A program made the position numbers and the translations under genes. The notes under the pieces were generated by a model. The model made no database searches and was not told the origin of the DNA. It saw nothing but the letters and a program-made list of their open reading frames with translations. Below, one piece after another: positions 24,528-34,371 of a DNA stretch of 51,219 nt. The stretch is from Brevundimonas sp. (GTDB lineage: Bacteria; Pseudomonadota; Alphaproteobacteria; Caulobacterales; Caulobacteraceae), in NCBI RefSeq assembly GCF_024711105.1, contig NZ_JANJTL010000127.1:1-51219 (forward strand), given 5' to 3'. How positions within the stretch are numbered: the first letter of the stretch is position 1; each line of letters begins with the position of its first letter.

Positions 24528-26051
24528 TCACGTGGGGCTGGAAGCCGATGACGACGGGCGCGCCACGGGGTCCGAGACTGCGTAACAGCAGACGGCGGCC
24601 GCGAACATCGATCCGGCCCCCATCGCCAGGGCAAACATCGGATTGTCCCCAAAAAGACGCTGGACCAGCAGGCCGAGAATGGTCGCGGCGACGAGTTGAG
24701 GGATCACGATGAAGAAGTTGAAGATGCCCATATAGACGCCCATCTTGCGGGCCGGCAGCGCGCCGGCGAGGATCGAATAGGGCACTGACAGGATCGAAGC
24801 CCAGGCGATCCCGACGCCGATCATGCTCACCCACAGCAAGGCCGGGTCGCGGATGAACCAGAAGGACAGCAGGCCCAGACCGCCGAGGCTCAGGTTGATC
24901 GCGTGAGCGCTCCGGCGGCCGACCCGCGCGGCCAGCAACGGAATGGCGAAGGCCGCGAGCGCAGCGACCCCGTTATAGGCGCCGAACAGGACGCCCACCC
25001 AATCCGCGCCCGTGTTGTAGGCGACCGAGGTCGTGTCGGTCGTCTGATAGTGAAAGCTGGTCACGGCCGGTGTCGCGTAGATCCACATGGCGAACAGGGC
25101 GAACCAGGAGAAGAACTGCACGACCGCTAGTTGGCGCATCGTGGCCGGCATGGCGGCCATGTCCCCCAGGATCTCGACCAGTCCGTTCGACCTTCCAGCC
25201 GCTCTCATGCCGTTGGCGACGATCTGGAGCAGGCCGTAGGCCGCGAGGCCAGCGCCCAGGATGTAGACTTCCTTGTTCAGGTCGGCCCACCAGACGAGAC
25301 CCGCGAGGACAACACCCGCGAACAGCCACAGCACGCCGCCCGCCGACGAGCGAGGCGAGGTCGCCTCGGCAGTTTCGTTCCCTTCCCCGAGGCGGACACG
25401 TCGCGCTGCTTCGAAACGGTCTATCTCCTCGGGGCTGTACTCGCGGCTGAAGATGACCGTCCACATGACGGCGATGAACAGGCAGGCCGCGCCGATGTGA
25501 AAGGCGAGGCGGACGGAGTCTGGCACGACGCCCTCGGGCGCCGTGTTCGAGACGTCGAACCAGTTCGACAGCATCCACGGCAACAGCGAAGCGAGGACAG
25601 CGCCCACGCCGATGAAGAAGCTCTGCATCGCGAAGCCCTGGGTGCGCTGCTCCTCGGGCAGGTTGTCTCCGACGAAGGCTCGGAAGGGCTCCATGGTGAT
25701 GTTGATCGAGGCGTCCATCAGCCAGAGCATGCCCGCGGCGATCCAGAGCGAGGGCGACAACGGCATGAAGATGAGCGCGAGTGAAGTCAGGACCGCGCCC
25801 CACAGGAAGTAGGGCCGCCGGCGGCCAAACCGGCCCCAGGTCCGGTCGCTCATGTATCCTACGATAGGCTGGACCAGCAGGCCCGTCAGCGGCGCCGCGA
25901 TCCACAGGATGGCGATGGAATCGACCTCGGCCCCAAGGGTCTGGAAGATGCGGGAAGTGTTGGCGTTCTGGAGGCCGAAGCCGATCTGGATTCCGAGGAA
26001 TCCGAAGCACATGTTCCAGATCTGCCAAAAGCTTAGCTTGGCCTTCTCCAT
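24528..26051 (-). CDS. GPH/SLC45-type sugar permease (MFS)
   Basis: A 507-residue inner-membrane transporter with about 12 membrane segments. FWQIWNMCFGFLGIQIGFGL, LWIAAPLTGLLVQPIVGYMS, DRTWGRFGRRRPYFLWGAVL and the second-half motif match the glycoside-pentoside-hexuronide and sucrose/maltose carrier group. The start is ATG 26051, with GGGAGGGG just upstream; the extra 24 codons to 26123 lack support. Gene order (permease, LacI) and the neighbouring alpha-glucosidase suggest uptake of maltose or maltodextrin by proton symport. The upstream region, 26052-26187, is shared with the divergent aldo/keto reductase. Confidence 0.88.
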   Translation of the reverse strand: MEKAKLSFWQIWNMCFGFLGIQIGFGLQNANTSRIFQTLGAEVDSIAILWIAAPLTGLLVQPIVGYMSDRTWGRFGRRRPYFLWGAVLTSLALIFMPLSPSLWIAAGMLWLMDASINITMEPFRAFVGDNLPEEQRTQGFAMQSFFIGVGAVLASLLPWMLSNWFDVSNTAPEGVVPDSVRLAFHIGAACLFIAVMWTVIFSREYSPEEIDRFEAARRVRLGEGNETAEATSPRSSAGGVLWLFAGVVLAGLVWWADLNKEVYILGAGLAAYGLLQIVANGMRAAGRSNGLVEILGDMAAMPATMRQLAVVQFFSWFALFAMWIYATPAVTSFHYQTTDTTSVAYNTGADWVGVLFGAYNGVAALAAFAIPLLAARVGRRSAHAINLSLGGLGLLSFWFIRDPALLWVSMIGVGIAWASILSVPYSILAGALPARKMGVYMGIFNFFIVIPQLVAATILGLLVQRLFGDNPMFALAMGAGSMFAAAVCCYAVSDPVARPSSSASSPT

Positions 26052-26187
26052 GTCGCCCCTCCCAAGGTCGATTTCCATGGCGTTTGCGTGAGGTAGTCTG
26101 CCTCCAACCCTCGATGGAGACAAACCCTTTGCCCCGGAAGCTGCGCCGTTCTAGCGTTTTCTTTGCAGAAAATTGCGAGATGACCGG
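26052..26187. promoter_or_regulatory. divergent promoter region, permease-LacI versus reductase-halogenase 2
   Basis: A 136-base gap between divergent genes. It contains several TTTGC half-sites and an imperfect inverted repeat TTTTCTTTGCAGAAAA at 26157-26172, related to the TTTGCAAA motif before the receptor. These could be targets of the LacI protein at 23504. No convincing -35/-10 pair was found. Confidence 0.35.
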
Positions 26188-27183
26188 ATGGCCTGGAACG
26201 CCCGCGCCGACCGCTACAAGGGCGGCATCTTCCGCCGCTGTGGTCAAAGCGGGCTGCAGCTGCCGGCGGTTTCGCTGGGGCTCTGGCAGAACTTCGGGTC
26301 CGACCAGGATTTCGACAGCCGCCGCGCGATGCTGCGATACGCCTTCGACCAGGGCGTCACCCACTTCGATCTCGCGAACAATTACGGTCCGCCGCCAGGT
26401 TCGGCGGAGGAGAGCTTCGGCAGGGCGTTCGATCTGGATTTCCGGCCTTATCGCGACGAGATCATCGTTTCGACGAAGGCGGGTTGGCCCATGTGGCCAG
26501 GTCCCCTTGGCGACGGCGGGTCGCGAAAGCACCTGATCGCCAGCCTGGACCAGAGCCTGAAGCGGCTGGGGCTCGACTACGTCGACATCGTCTATTCGCA
26601 CCGCCGCGATCCCGACACGCCGATCGAAGAGACCATGTCGGCCCTCGCCCAGGCCTGTCGGCAGGGCAAGGCGCTGTACGTGGGCCTCTCCTCCTACGAC
26701 GCCGAGGACACCCGGACAGCGGCTAGGGTCCTGGCCGAGGAAGGCGTGCGCTTGCTGGTCCACCAGCCGCGGTACTCCCTGCTTGATCGCGAGATCGAGA
26801 GCGAGCTGTTCCCGGAACTGGAAGCGCTCGGCCTCGGCTGCATTGTGTTTTCGCCCCTGGCGCAGGGCCTGCTCACCGACAAGCAGATTGAGGGCGCGGC
26901 AGAGGGGTCGCGGGCCGCCTCGGCGGTCAACCTGGGCGAGCGCCTGGATCCCGGGATGCGACTCCGCCTCGGGGCGCTGGCGCGGATCGCTCGCGAGCGT
27001 AGGCAGACCCTGGCGCAGATGGCCGTCTCCTGGACGCTGCGTGACCCGGTGGTGACCTCCGCCATCGTCGGCGCGCGCACGCTCGAACAACTCTCCGAGA
27101 CCTTGACCGCGCGTGAGAAGACCGACTTCTCGGTGGAGGAACGGCGGGCCATCGACGACGCGTTAGGGGGAGCTGACCGTTGA
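26188..27183 (+). CDS. aldo/keto reductase (YghZ-like)
   Basis: A 331-residue NADPH-dependent oxidoreductase of the aldo-keto reductase superfamily, closest in layout to L-glyceraldehyde-3-phosphate reductase YghZ. The catalytic Asp and Tyr lie in THFDLANNYGPPPGSAEE, the Lys in IIVSTKAGWPMWPG, the His in DIVYSHRRDPDTPIEE, and the cofactor-binding C-terminus is VTSAIVGARTLEQL. ATG 26188 is chosen; TTG 26173 in frame is an alternative. Its stop overlaps the TTG start of the halogenase-like gene, so the two are translationally coupled. The substrate is unknown; the coupling suggests reduction of, or redox supply for, something linked to that flavoprotein (inference). Confidence 0.87.
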   Translation: MAWNARADRYKGGIFRRCGQSGLQLPAVSLGLWQNFGSDQDFDSRRAMLRYAFDQGVTHFDLANNYGPPPGSAEESFGRAFDLDFRPYRDEIIVSTKAGWPMWPGPLGDGGSRKHLIASLDQSLKRLGLDYVDIVYSHRRDPDTPIEETMSALAQACRQGKALYVGLSSYDAEDTRTAARVLAEEGVRLLVHQPRYSLLDREIESELFPELEALGLGCIVFSPLAQGLLTDKQIEGAAEGSRAASAVNLGERLDPGMRLRLGALARIARERRQTLAQMAVSWTLRDPVVTSAIVGARTLEQLSETLTAREKTDFSVEERRAIDDALGGADR

Positions 27184-28697
27184 CCGTTGAGAGAGACACG
27201 CGGCCGATCCAGTCGGTGCTGGTCGTGGGGGGAGGCACCGCCGGCTGGATGGCCGCGGCGGCCCTGAAGCGGGCTCTGGGTCCGGACCGCGAAGTGCGGC
27301 TGGTCGAATCCGATGAGATCGGCATCGTCGGGGTGGGAGAGGCGACCGTTCCCGCCATCCGGCAGTTCAACGCCCTGATCGGCCTGGACGAGGCCGAGTT
27401 CATGCGGGCCACCCAGGCGACCTTCAAGCTGGGGATCCAGTTCGTCGACTGGGGGCGAAAGGGTCACACCTATTTCCATCCCTTCGGCGCCTTTGGTCTG
27501 GGGACCGACCTGGGGGGGTTTCACCAGGGCTGGCTCGCGGCGCGCGCCGAGGGGCTGAACACCCCGATCGAAGCCTACTCCCTCTGCGCCCAGGCGGCGC
27601 GCAAGGGCAAGATGGCGCGCCTCGAGCCCGACCCGCGCTCGCCGCTGCAGGCGTTTCACTCCGCCTATCATTTCGACGCCTCCCTTTACGCGCGTTATCT
27701 GCGCGGCTTCTGCGAGCGCCTCGGGGTCGAGCGGATCGAAGGCAAGATCCTCGACGCCGACCTGCGCCCTGACGGCTTCGTCGCCGGCGTCAGGCTCGCT
27801 GACCAGCGCGTCCTTGAGGCCGATCTGTTCATCGACTGCACCGGTTTCCGGGGGCTGCTGATCGAGCAAAAACTCCATGCGGGCTACGAGGAATGGTCGC
27901 ACTGGCTGCCGATGGACCGGGCCATCGCCGTGCCGTGCGCCCGGGTCGATCCGATCACGCCCTATACGCGCTCGACGGCGCGCGAAGCTGGCTGGCAGTG
28001 GCGTATCCCGCTCCAGCACCGGACGGGCAACGGCTACGTCTTTTGCAGCCGTTTTCTGAGCGAGGACGAAGCGGCGTCGGATCTGCTGGGCGCGCTGGAC
28101 GGGGACGCCCTGGCCGAGCCGCGCGTCCTGCGCTTCACCACGGGCCGCCGCCGGAAGTTCTGGGACCGGAATGTCGTGGCGCTCGGGCTGGCGTCAGGCT
28201 TCATCGAGCCTCTGGAATCGACCAGCATCCACATGATCCAGTCCGGCGTGACGCGCCTGCTTCAGCACTTCCCGGACCGGTCGTTCTCCCAGACGAACAT
28301 CGACACCTACAACGCCCGGGCCGTCGCTGAGGCGGAGCTGATCCGCGACTTCGTGATCCTGCACTATCACGCGACCCAGCGGGATGACGCGCCGCTCTGG
28401 CGGGAAGTGGCGGCCATGCCGATACCGGAGACCTTGCGCCAGCGTGTCGAAATCTTCCGCGACCGTGGCCTGCTGATCTCATCGTCGGACGAGCTGTTCT
28501 CCCACACGTCATGGTGCGCGGTGATGCTGGGCCAGGGCATCCAGCCGATCAGCCACAACCCGCTTTACGCCAGACAGGGCTCAGCCGGGAAAGCGTCCCT
28601 CTCACGCGTTGAGAGGCAGGTGGCCGAAGTGACGGACCGGATGGTGTCCCATCAGGAGTTCCTGAAAGCCAACAACCTGCTCAGCGCCCCGGCCTGA
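27180..28697 (+). CDS. flavin-dependent halogenase-family protein 2
   Basis: A 505-residue paralogue of the protein at 18599. It has the FAD loop LVVGGGTAGWMAAAAL, Lys83 in ATFKLGIQFVDW at the catalytic-lysine position, WxWxIP in AGWQWRIPLQHRTGNGYVFC (about residue 270), and SGFIEPLESTSIHMIQ. The paralogue differs in the central insert and C-terminus. TTG 27180 is the start; it overlaps the reductase stop (TTGA). The reaction expected from the family is FADH2/O2/halide-dependent halogenation of an aromatic compound, needing a separate flavin reductase that is not present nearby. Substrate unknown. Confidence 0.88.
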   Translation: MTVERDTRPIQSVLVVGGGTAGWMAAAALKRALGPDREVRLVESDEIGIVGVGEATVPAIRQFNALIGLDEAEFMRATQATFKLGIQFVDWGRKGHTYFHPFGAFGLGTDLGGFHQGWLAARAEGLNTPIEAYSLCAQAARKGKMARLEPDPRSPLQAFHSAYHFDASLYARYLRGFCERLGVERIEGKILDADLRPDGFVAGVRLADQRVLEADLFIDCTGFRGLLIEQKLHAGYEEWSHWLPMDRAIAVPCARVDPITPYTRSTAREAGWQWRIPLQHRTGNGYVFCSRFLSEDEAASDLLGALDGDALAEPRVLRFTTGRRRKFWDRNVVALGLASGFIEPLESTSIHMIQSGVTRLLQHFPDRSFSQTNIDTYNARAVAEAELIRDFVILHYHATQRDDAPLWREVAAMPIPETLRQRVEIFRDRGLLISSSDELFSHTSWCAVMLGQGIQPISHNPLYARQGSAGKASLSRVERQVAEVTDRMVSHQEFLKANNLLSAPA

Positions 28698-28795
28698 GCC
28701 TTGCATCAACGGCTGATTAGATTAGGCCGCTATTTAGGTTGCTCCAACCCGCCTATCCGCAACCCGACGAATAGTAACGAGAAACCCAGAGAGGC

Positions 28796-28885
28796 TGGCG
28801 GACAGAGAGGGATTCGAACCCTCGATAGGCTTGCACCTATACACGCGTTCCAGGCGTGCGCCTTCAACCACTCGGCCACCTGTCC
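28796..28885 (-). tRNA. tRNA-Ser (anticodon GGA)
   Basis: Read on the minus strand from 28885: acceptor GGACAGG pairs with the 3' CTGTCC side, D-arm GGCCGAGTGGTTGAAGGC, anticodon arm CGCCTGGAACGCG with anticodon GGA, a long variable arm (GTATAGGTGCAAGCCTAT) typical of class II tRNAs, T-arm GGGTTCGAATCCC, and an encoded CCA at 28798-28796. About 90 bases, right for tRNA-Ser. It lies in the 311-base gap between halogenase 2 and msrA; nothing else was found in that gap. Confidence 0.96.
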
Positions 28886-29008
28886 ATACCAGCGCGCGGG
28901 GCGGGCGGCGAAGCGCCCGTCGCGGCAGGAGGCGGGGGAATATAACGACGGGGCCCAGTGGGCAAGCGCCGCGGGCGATCCCATATTGGCGCCGAAGGAG
29001 TTTCAGCC

Positions 29009-29626
29009 ATGTCCGACGCCCCCACCGGCCGCCCCGATCCGATCCCCACCGATGAGGTCCATTTCGTCAATGGCCGTCCCCTGAAGGGACCCCATCCCGA
29101 AGGCTTCGAGACCGCCGTCTTCGGCATGGGCTGTTTCTGGGGCGTGGAGCGGGTGTTCTGGAAGCTGCCGGGCGTCTGGGTCACGGCTGCCGGTTATGCG
29201 GGCGGGGTGACGCCGAACCCGACCTACCAGGAGGTCTGCGGCGGCAAGACGAACCACGCCGAGGTGGTGCAGGTCGTCTTCAACCCGGCCGAGATTTCCT
29301 ATGAGGAGCTGCTCAAGGTGTTCTGGGAGAACCACGACCCCACGCAAGGGAACCGCCAGGGCAACGACATCGGCACCCAGTACCGCTCGGCCATCTACTA
29401 CGCCGACGAGGCCCAGCGCCGCGCCGCCGAGGCGTCGCGCGACGCCTATCAGCAGGCGCTCCAGGCCAAAGCGCACGGCCGGATTACGACCGAGATCGCG
29501 CCCATGCCGCCCTTCTATTTCGCCGAGGGCTATCACCAGGCCTACCTGGCCAAGAACCCGGGCGGCTACTGCGGCATCGGCGGCACGGGCGTGACCTGCC
29601 CGACCGGCCTGGAAGCGGACGCCTGA
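29009..29626 (+). CDS. msrA: peptide-methionine (S)-S-oxide reductase
   Basis: Repairs methionine S-sulfoxide in proteins using thioredoxin. The 205-residue protein carries the catalytic motif [57 protein letters not shown] and [18 protein letters not shown]. The C-terminal [16 protein letters not shown] contains resolving cysteines. ATG 29009 has GGAG upstream; the in-frame upstream start at 28958 lies in a region without coding features. It is followed by a YjbR-family gene after two bases, so the two form an operon. Confidence 0.95.
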   Translation: MSDAPTGRPDPIPTDEVHFVNGRPLKGPHPEGFETAVFGMGCFWGVERVFWKLPGVWVTAAGYAGGVTPNPTYQEVCGGKTNHAEVVQVVFNPAEISYEELLKVFWENHDPTQGNRQGNDIGTQYRSAIYYADEAQRRAAEASRDAYQQALQAKAHGRITTEIAPMPPFYFAEGYHQAYLAKNPGGYCGIGGTGVTCPTGLEADA

Positions 29627-29628
29627 GC

Positions 29629-29973
29629 ATGGACCGGGAGGGGGTGAAGGCTGTCTGTCTGGCCCTGCCCGGCGTTACGCTCGACCATCCGTGGGACCCG
29701 GGTCATGACGCCTACAAGGTCGGCGGCAAGATGTTCGCCGTGGTCGGCGGCTTGGGGAGCCTGTCCTTCAAGGTGTCCGACATCGCCTTCGAGGTGCTGA
29801 CCGAGTCGGGCCGGGCCGCGCCCGCGCCCTACATGGCGCGCGCCAAGTGGGTGCAGCTGGAGACGCCCGACGCCTGGCCGGACGATGAGCTGGCCGAGCA
29901 CCTGCGCATCGCGCACGGCATCATCGCGTCCAAGCTTCCCAAGAAGCAGCAGGCGGCGCTCGGGCTGATCTGA
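29629..29973 (+). CDS. MmcQ/YjbR-family protein
   Basis: A 114-residue protein of the MmcQ/YjbR (CyaY-like fold) family: CLALPGVTLDHPWDPGHDAY, KVGGKMFAVVGG, SLSFKVSDIAFEVL, ARAKWVQLE, and LRIAHGIIASKLPKK near the end, the helical segment usual for the family. A DNA-binding role has been suggested for this fold but the function is not established. It starts two bases after the msrA stop and is surely co-transcribed. No membrane or signal segment. Confidence 0.85.
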   Translation: MDREGVKAVCLALPGVTLDHPWDPGHDAYKVGGKMFAVVGGLGSLSFKVSDIAFEVLTESGRAAPAPYMARAKWVQLETPDAWPDDELAEHLRIAHGIIASKLPKKQQAALGLI

Positions 29974-30040
29974 ACTCCCGCTTGCCAGCGGCCCCGGATG
30001 GTGTCTGACTGAGCGGTTCCTTCGGGGACTCGCACCACGC

Positions 30041-31283
<1,243 letters not shown>

Positions 31284-31297
<14 letters not shown>

Positions 31298-32516
31298 GGA
31301 AGCGGCGGCCCGCCGCCTGCTGAGCGCCGCCGCCGTCCGCGAGCGGGCGCATGAGATGCTGGAGATCGGCCTCACGGGCGGTCTCGATCACTGGCGCGTC
31401 GACCTCGACCGGCTGCCGGAGACGGCGGCCTTCGTGGCCGAGGTGATCCGCGACCAGTATCCGGACCTGAAGGTCCCGTTCCACGCGCGCTGGCGGCACT
31501 TCGTCTTCGGCGGGCGGGACCTGTGGGCTGAACTCGCTCTGGCGGCGGGGGAGGGGACCGACGCGCGGGCGCGGACAGCCTTCGACCAGGCCATCGTCTC
31601 GGTCCTGCTCGACGCGGGCTCGGGCCCCGGCTGGCGCTATCGCGACGCGCCAACGGGGATCGAGGCGGCGAGGTCCGAGGGTCTGGCGCTCGCCTCGCTG
31701 CGCATGTTCCAGGCCGGGGCCTTCGCCGGTCCGGAGGGGAGCCTCAAGGCAACCGCCGCGGGCTTGCAGGGCCTGACCGCCGAGGGACTGGCCGAAGGAT
31801 TCCAGGTGTCCGCTGACAACCCGCTGGCGGGACTGGAGGGCAGGGCGGCCCTGTTGCGCAGGCTCGGCCATCAGGTCGCGGCGCGGCCAGACCTGTTCGC
31901 GCTCGGCCACGATCCGCGGCCCGGCGGCCTCTACGACACCATGAAGGCGCGCGCGTCCGATGGCCGGGTTCCCGCGCCGGTGATGCTGGAGGTGCTGCTG
32001 GAGGCGCTCGGCCCGGTCTGGCAGGACCGGCTGACGCTCGGCGGGATCGATCTCGGGGACACGTGGCCGCATCCGGCGCTGAGGCGCGACGACGCAACCG
32101 ACGGCCTGGTCCCCATCCACAAGCTCAGCCAGTGGCTCAGCTATTCGCTGGTCGAGCCGCTGCAGGCGGCGGGGCTGGAGGTGGTCGACCTCGACGGCCT
32201 CACGGGCCTGGCCGAATATCGTAACGGCGGCCTCTTCCTCGACATGGGCGTTCTGGCGCTGAAGGACCCTGGCGACGCGGCGCGCGACTGGCCTGTGTCC
32301 GATCCGCTGGTGGTCGCCTGGCGGTCGATGACCGTCGCCCTGCTCGACCGCATCGCGCCCTTGGTCCGCGCCGAACTGGGCGTCACGGCCGAGCAGATGC
32401 CCCTGGCCAGCGTGCTCGAGGGCGGCACCTGGGCGGCCGGGCGGCGCGTCGCGGCGCGGCTGCGCGACGGCGGCGGTCCGCCGCTGAAGATCATTTCGGA
32501 CGGCACGGTGTTCTGA
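31284..32516 (+). CDS. DUF1688 / URC4-family protein of uracil catabolism
   Basis: A 410-residue protein of the DUF1688/URC4 family. [67 protein letters not shown] and [20 protein letters not shown] are recognisable conserved stretches. Yeast URC4 is needed for growth on uracil; its chemical step is not settled. The reading frame begins with TTG 31284, overlapping the URC1 end by 14 bases; the true start may be a few codons later. Stop overlaps the next gene region as TGATG. Co-expression with URC1 and upp is evident from these overlaps. Confidence 0.85.
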
Positions 32517-32527
32517 TGGAGACGACG

Positions 32528-33153
<626 letters not shown>

Positions 33154-33157
<4 letters not shown>

Positions 33158-33621
33158 ACGCGCTCCGTCCGCGCCGCATAGCAGCCGCGCCGGGCGTAGT
33201 GGATCTGCACATAGGCTGTGTCAGGCCGCGTGAGCATGGGCAGCAGCAGGCGCTCGGCCTGCGCGCCCTCGATCAGATCGGCGTCGATCATCCGGTGGGC
33301 GGCGTCGAAGGCCCTCAGGGACAGCGTGCGTCGCCGGAGCGCGGGCGGGATCTCCCCCACGCGATCGAAGGCCGTCTCGGCGCCTTCCTCGACGAAGATG
33401 GCATGGCGGCTGCGGTAGGGCGTGTCAGCCGGCTGGTGCTCATGGTTCAGCAGCAGCGCCCAGCCGCCCGGGGGGATGTCATCCAGCCCGATCCGGCATG
33501 GCGCGGCGTGCGGCTGGTCCACCCGCACCCGCTCGACCCCTCGCGCCGCCAGTTCGGCGTCGCTCAGGCCGTAGAGCGGGCGGAAGAGGTCCGGCGATAG
33601 GCCGATGATGCGAAAGTCCAT
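33154..33621 (-). CDS. DUF1203 family protein
   Basis: A 155-residue protein of the DUF1203 family: [20 protein letters not shown] at the N-terminus, [30 protein letters not shown], and [15 protein letters not shown] near the end. The function is unknown. No signal peptide. AGGAG precedes ATG 33621. It converges with upp and overlaps its stop by four bases, so no terminator lies between them. Confidence 0.8.
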
Positions 33622-33690
33622 AACGGGCTCCTGGAGTTCGGGTGCCCGTCATGGCCGATCGTGAGTGGGGCGTCTTCCCGCCCCTTGCCG

Positions 33691-34305
33691 TCAATACATC
33701 CGGCAGTAGCGCCGATAGCCGTCGTTATGGAGGTAGGTGCCTGACCGCCAGTCAAAGGACCGGTAGCGGCTCTGGCACCAGCGCCGCCAGCTGTCGTCGT
33801 AGCGGTACCGGTTGTAGTAGTCCCGGTCGTCCGTGGTGCCGACGATGTTCACGCCCAGCGCCGAGCCCAGAATGGTCAGGGCCAGGGCGGTGCCGGCGTC
33901 GACACCATAGCCGTTGCCGTAGCCATAGGTGCTGCCGTAACCGTAGCCGTTTCCGTAGTTGTTGTAGTGCCGACCATAGTCGTAGCCGTACCGGTTGTAG
34001 TCGTACTGGCCATAGCGATTGTAGCCGTACTGGCCATAGTCGTACGGGTTGTACTGATACCGGTTGTCGTAGCCGTACCGGTACGGGTCATAGCGGTAGT
34101 ACCGCTCGTAATCGTCCCGGTTTTGCTGTTGTTCGATCCGGCGACGGCATTCGCTGAAGCTTTCGCCCCGGTAGCAGTCGCCCCGGTACTGGGTCGCGAT
34201 GACCGATGACGAGGCCGCGGTAGTCGCGGATGTGCCGGCGGACGCAGGCGCCGCCAGGCCGATGAAGGCGGCGCCGGCCGCCAGGGTGGTGATGAGTCTG
34301 CGCAT
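33691..34305 (-). CDS. tyrosine-rich secreted protein with BA14K-like C-terminus
   Basis: A 204-residue precursor: signal peptide MRRLITTLAAGAAFIGLAAP (cleavage near ASAG), then a Cys-containing segment RGDCYRGESFSECRRR, then ~75 residues dominated by Tyr, Gly, Asn, Asp and Arg in YGYDNR/YGYNRYGQYD-type repeats, a hydrophobic stretch (TALALTILGSALGVNIVG), and a tail WCQSRYRSFDWRSGTYLHND followed by GYRRYC that resembles BA14K-type domains. The DNA shows the same period as short GTA/CGG-rich repeats. An envelope or surface role is likely; the precise function is not recognised. Standing alone, with no clear operon partner. Confidence 0.72.
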   Translation of the reverse strand: MRRLITTLAAGAAFIGLAAPASAGTSATTAASSSVIATQYRGDCYRGESFSECRRRIEQQQNRDDYERYYRYDPYRYGYDNRYQYNPYDYGQYGYNRYGQYDYNRYGYDYGRHYNNYGNGYGYGSTYGYGNGYGVDAGTALALTILGSALGVNIVGTTDDRDYYNRYRYDDSWRRWCQSRYRSFDWRSGTYLHNDGYRRYCRMY

Positions 34306-34371
34306 TCGGAGCTCCTCTCAGCCGAAGGCTCCCCCTGAGCAGACCCAAACGTGGTTATCGGAGAAAGGCTC

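Noticed and set aside
29974-30040. Riboswitch before the URC operon
   Set aside because: The 67-base gap is too short and shows no known aptamer sequence.
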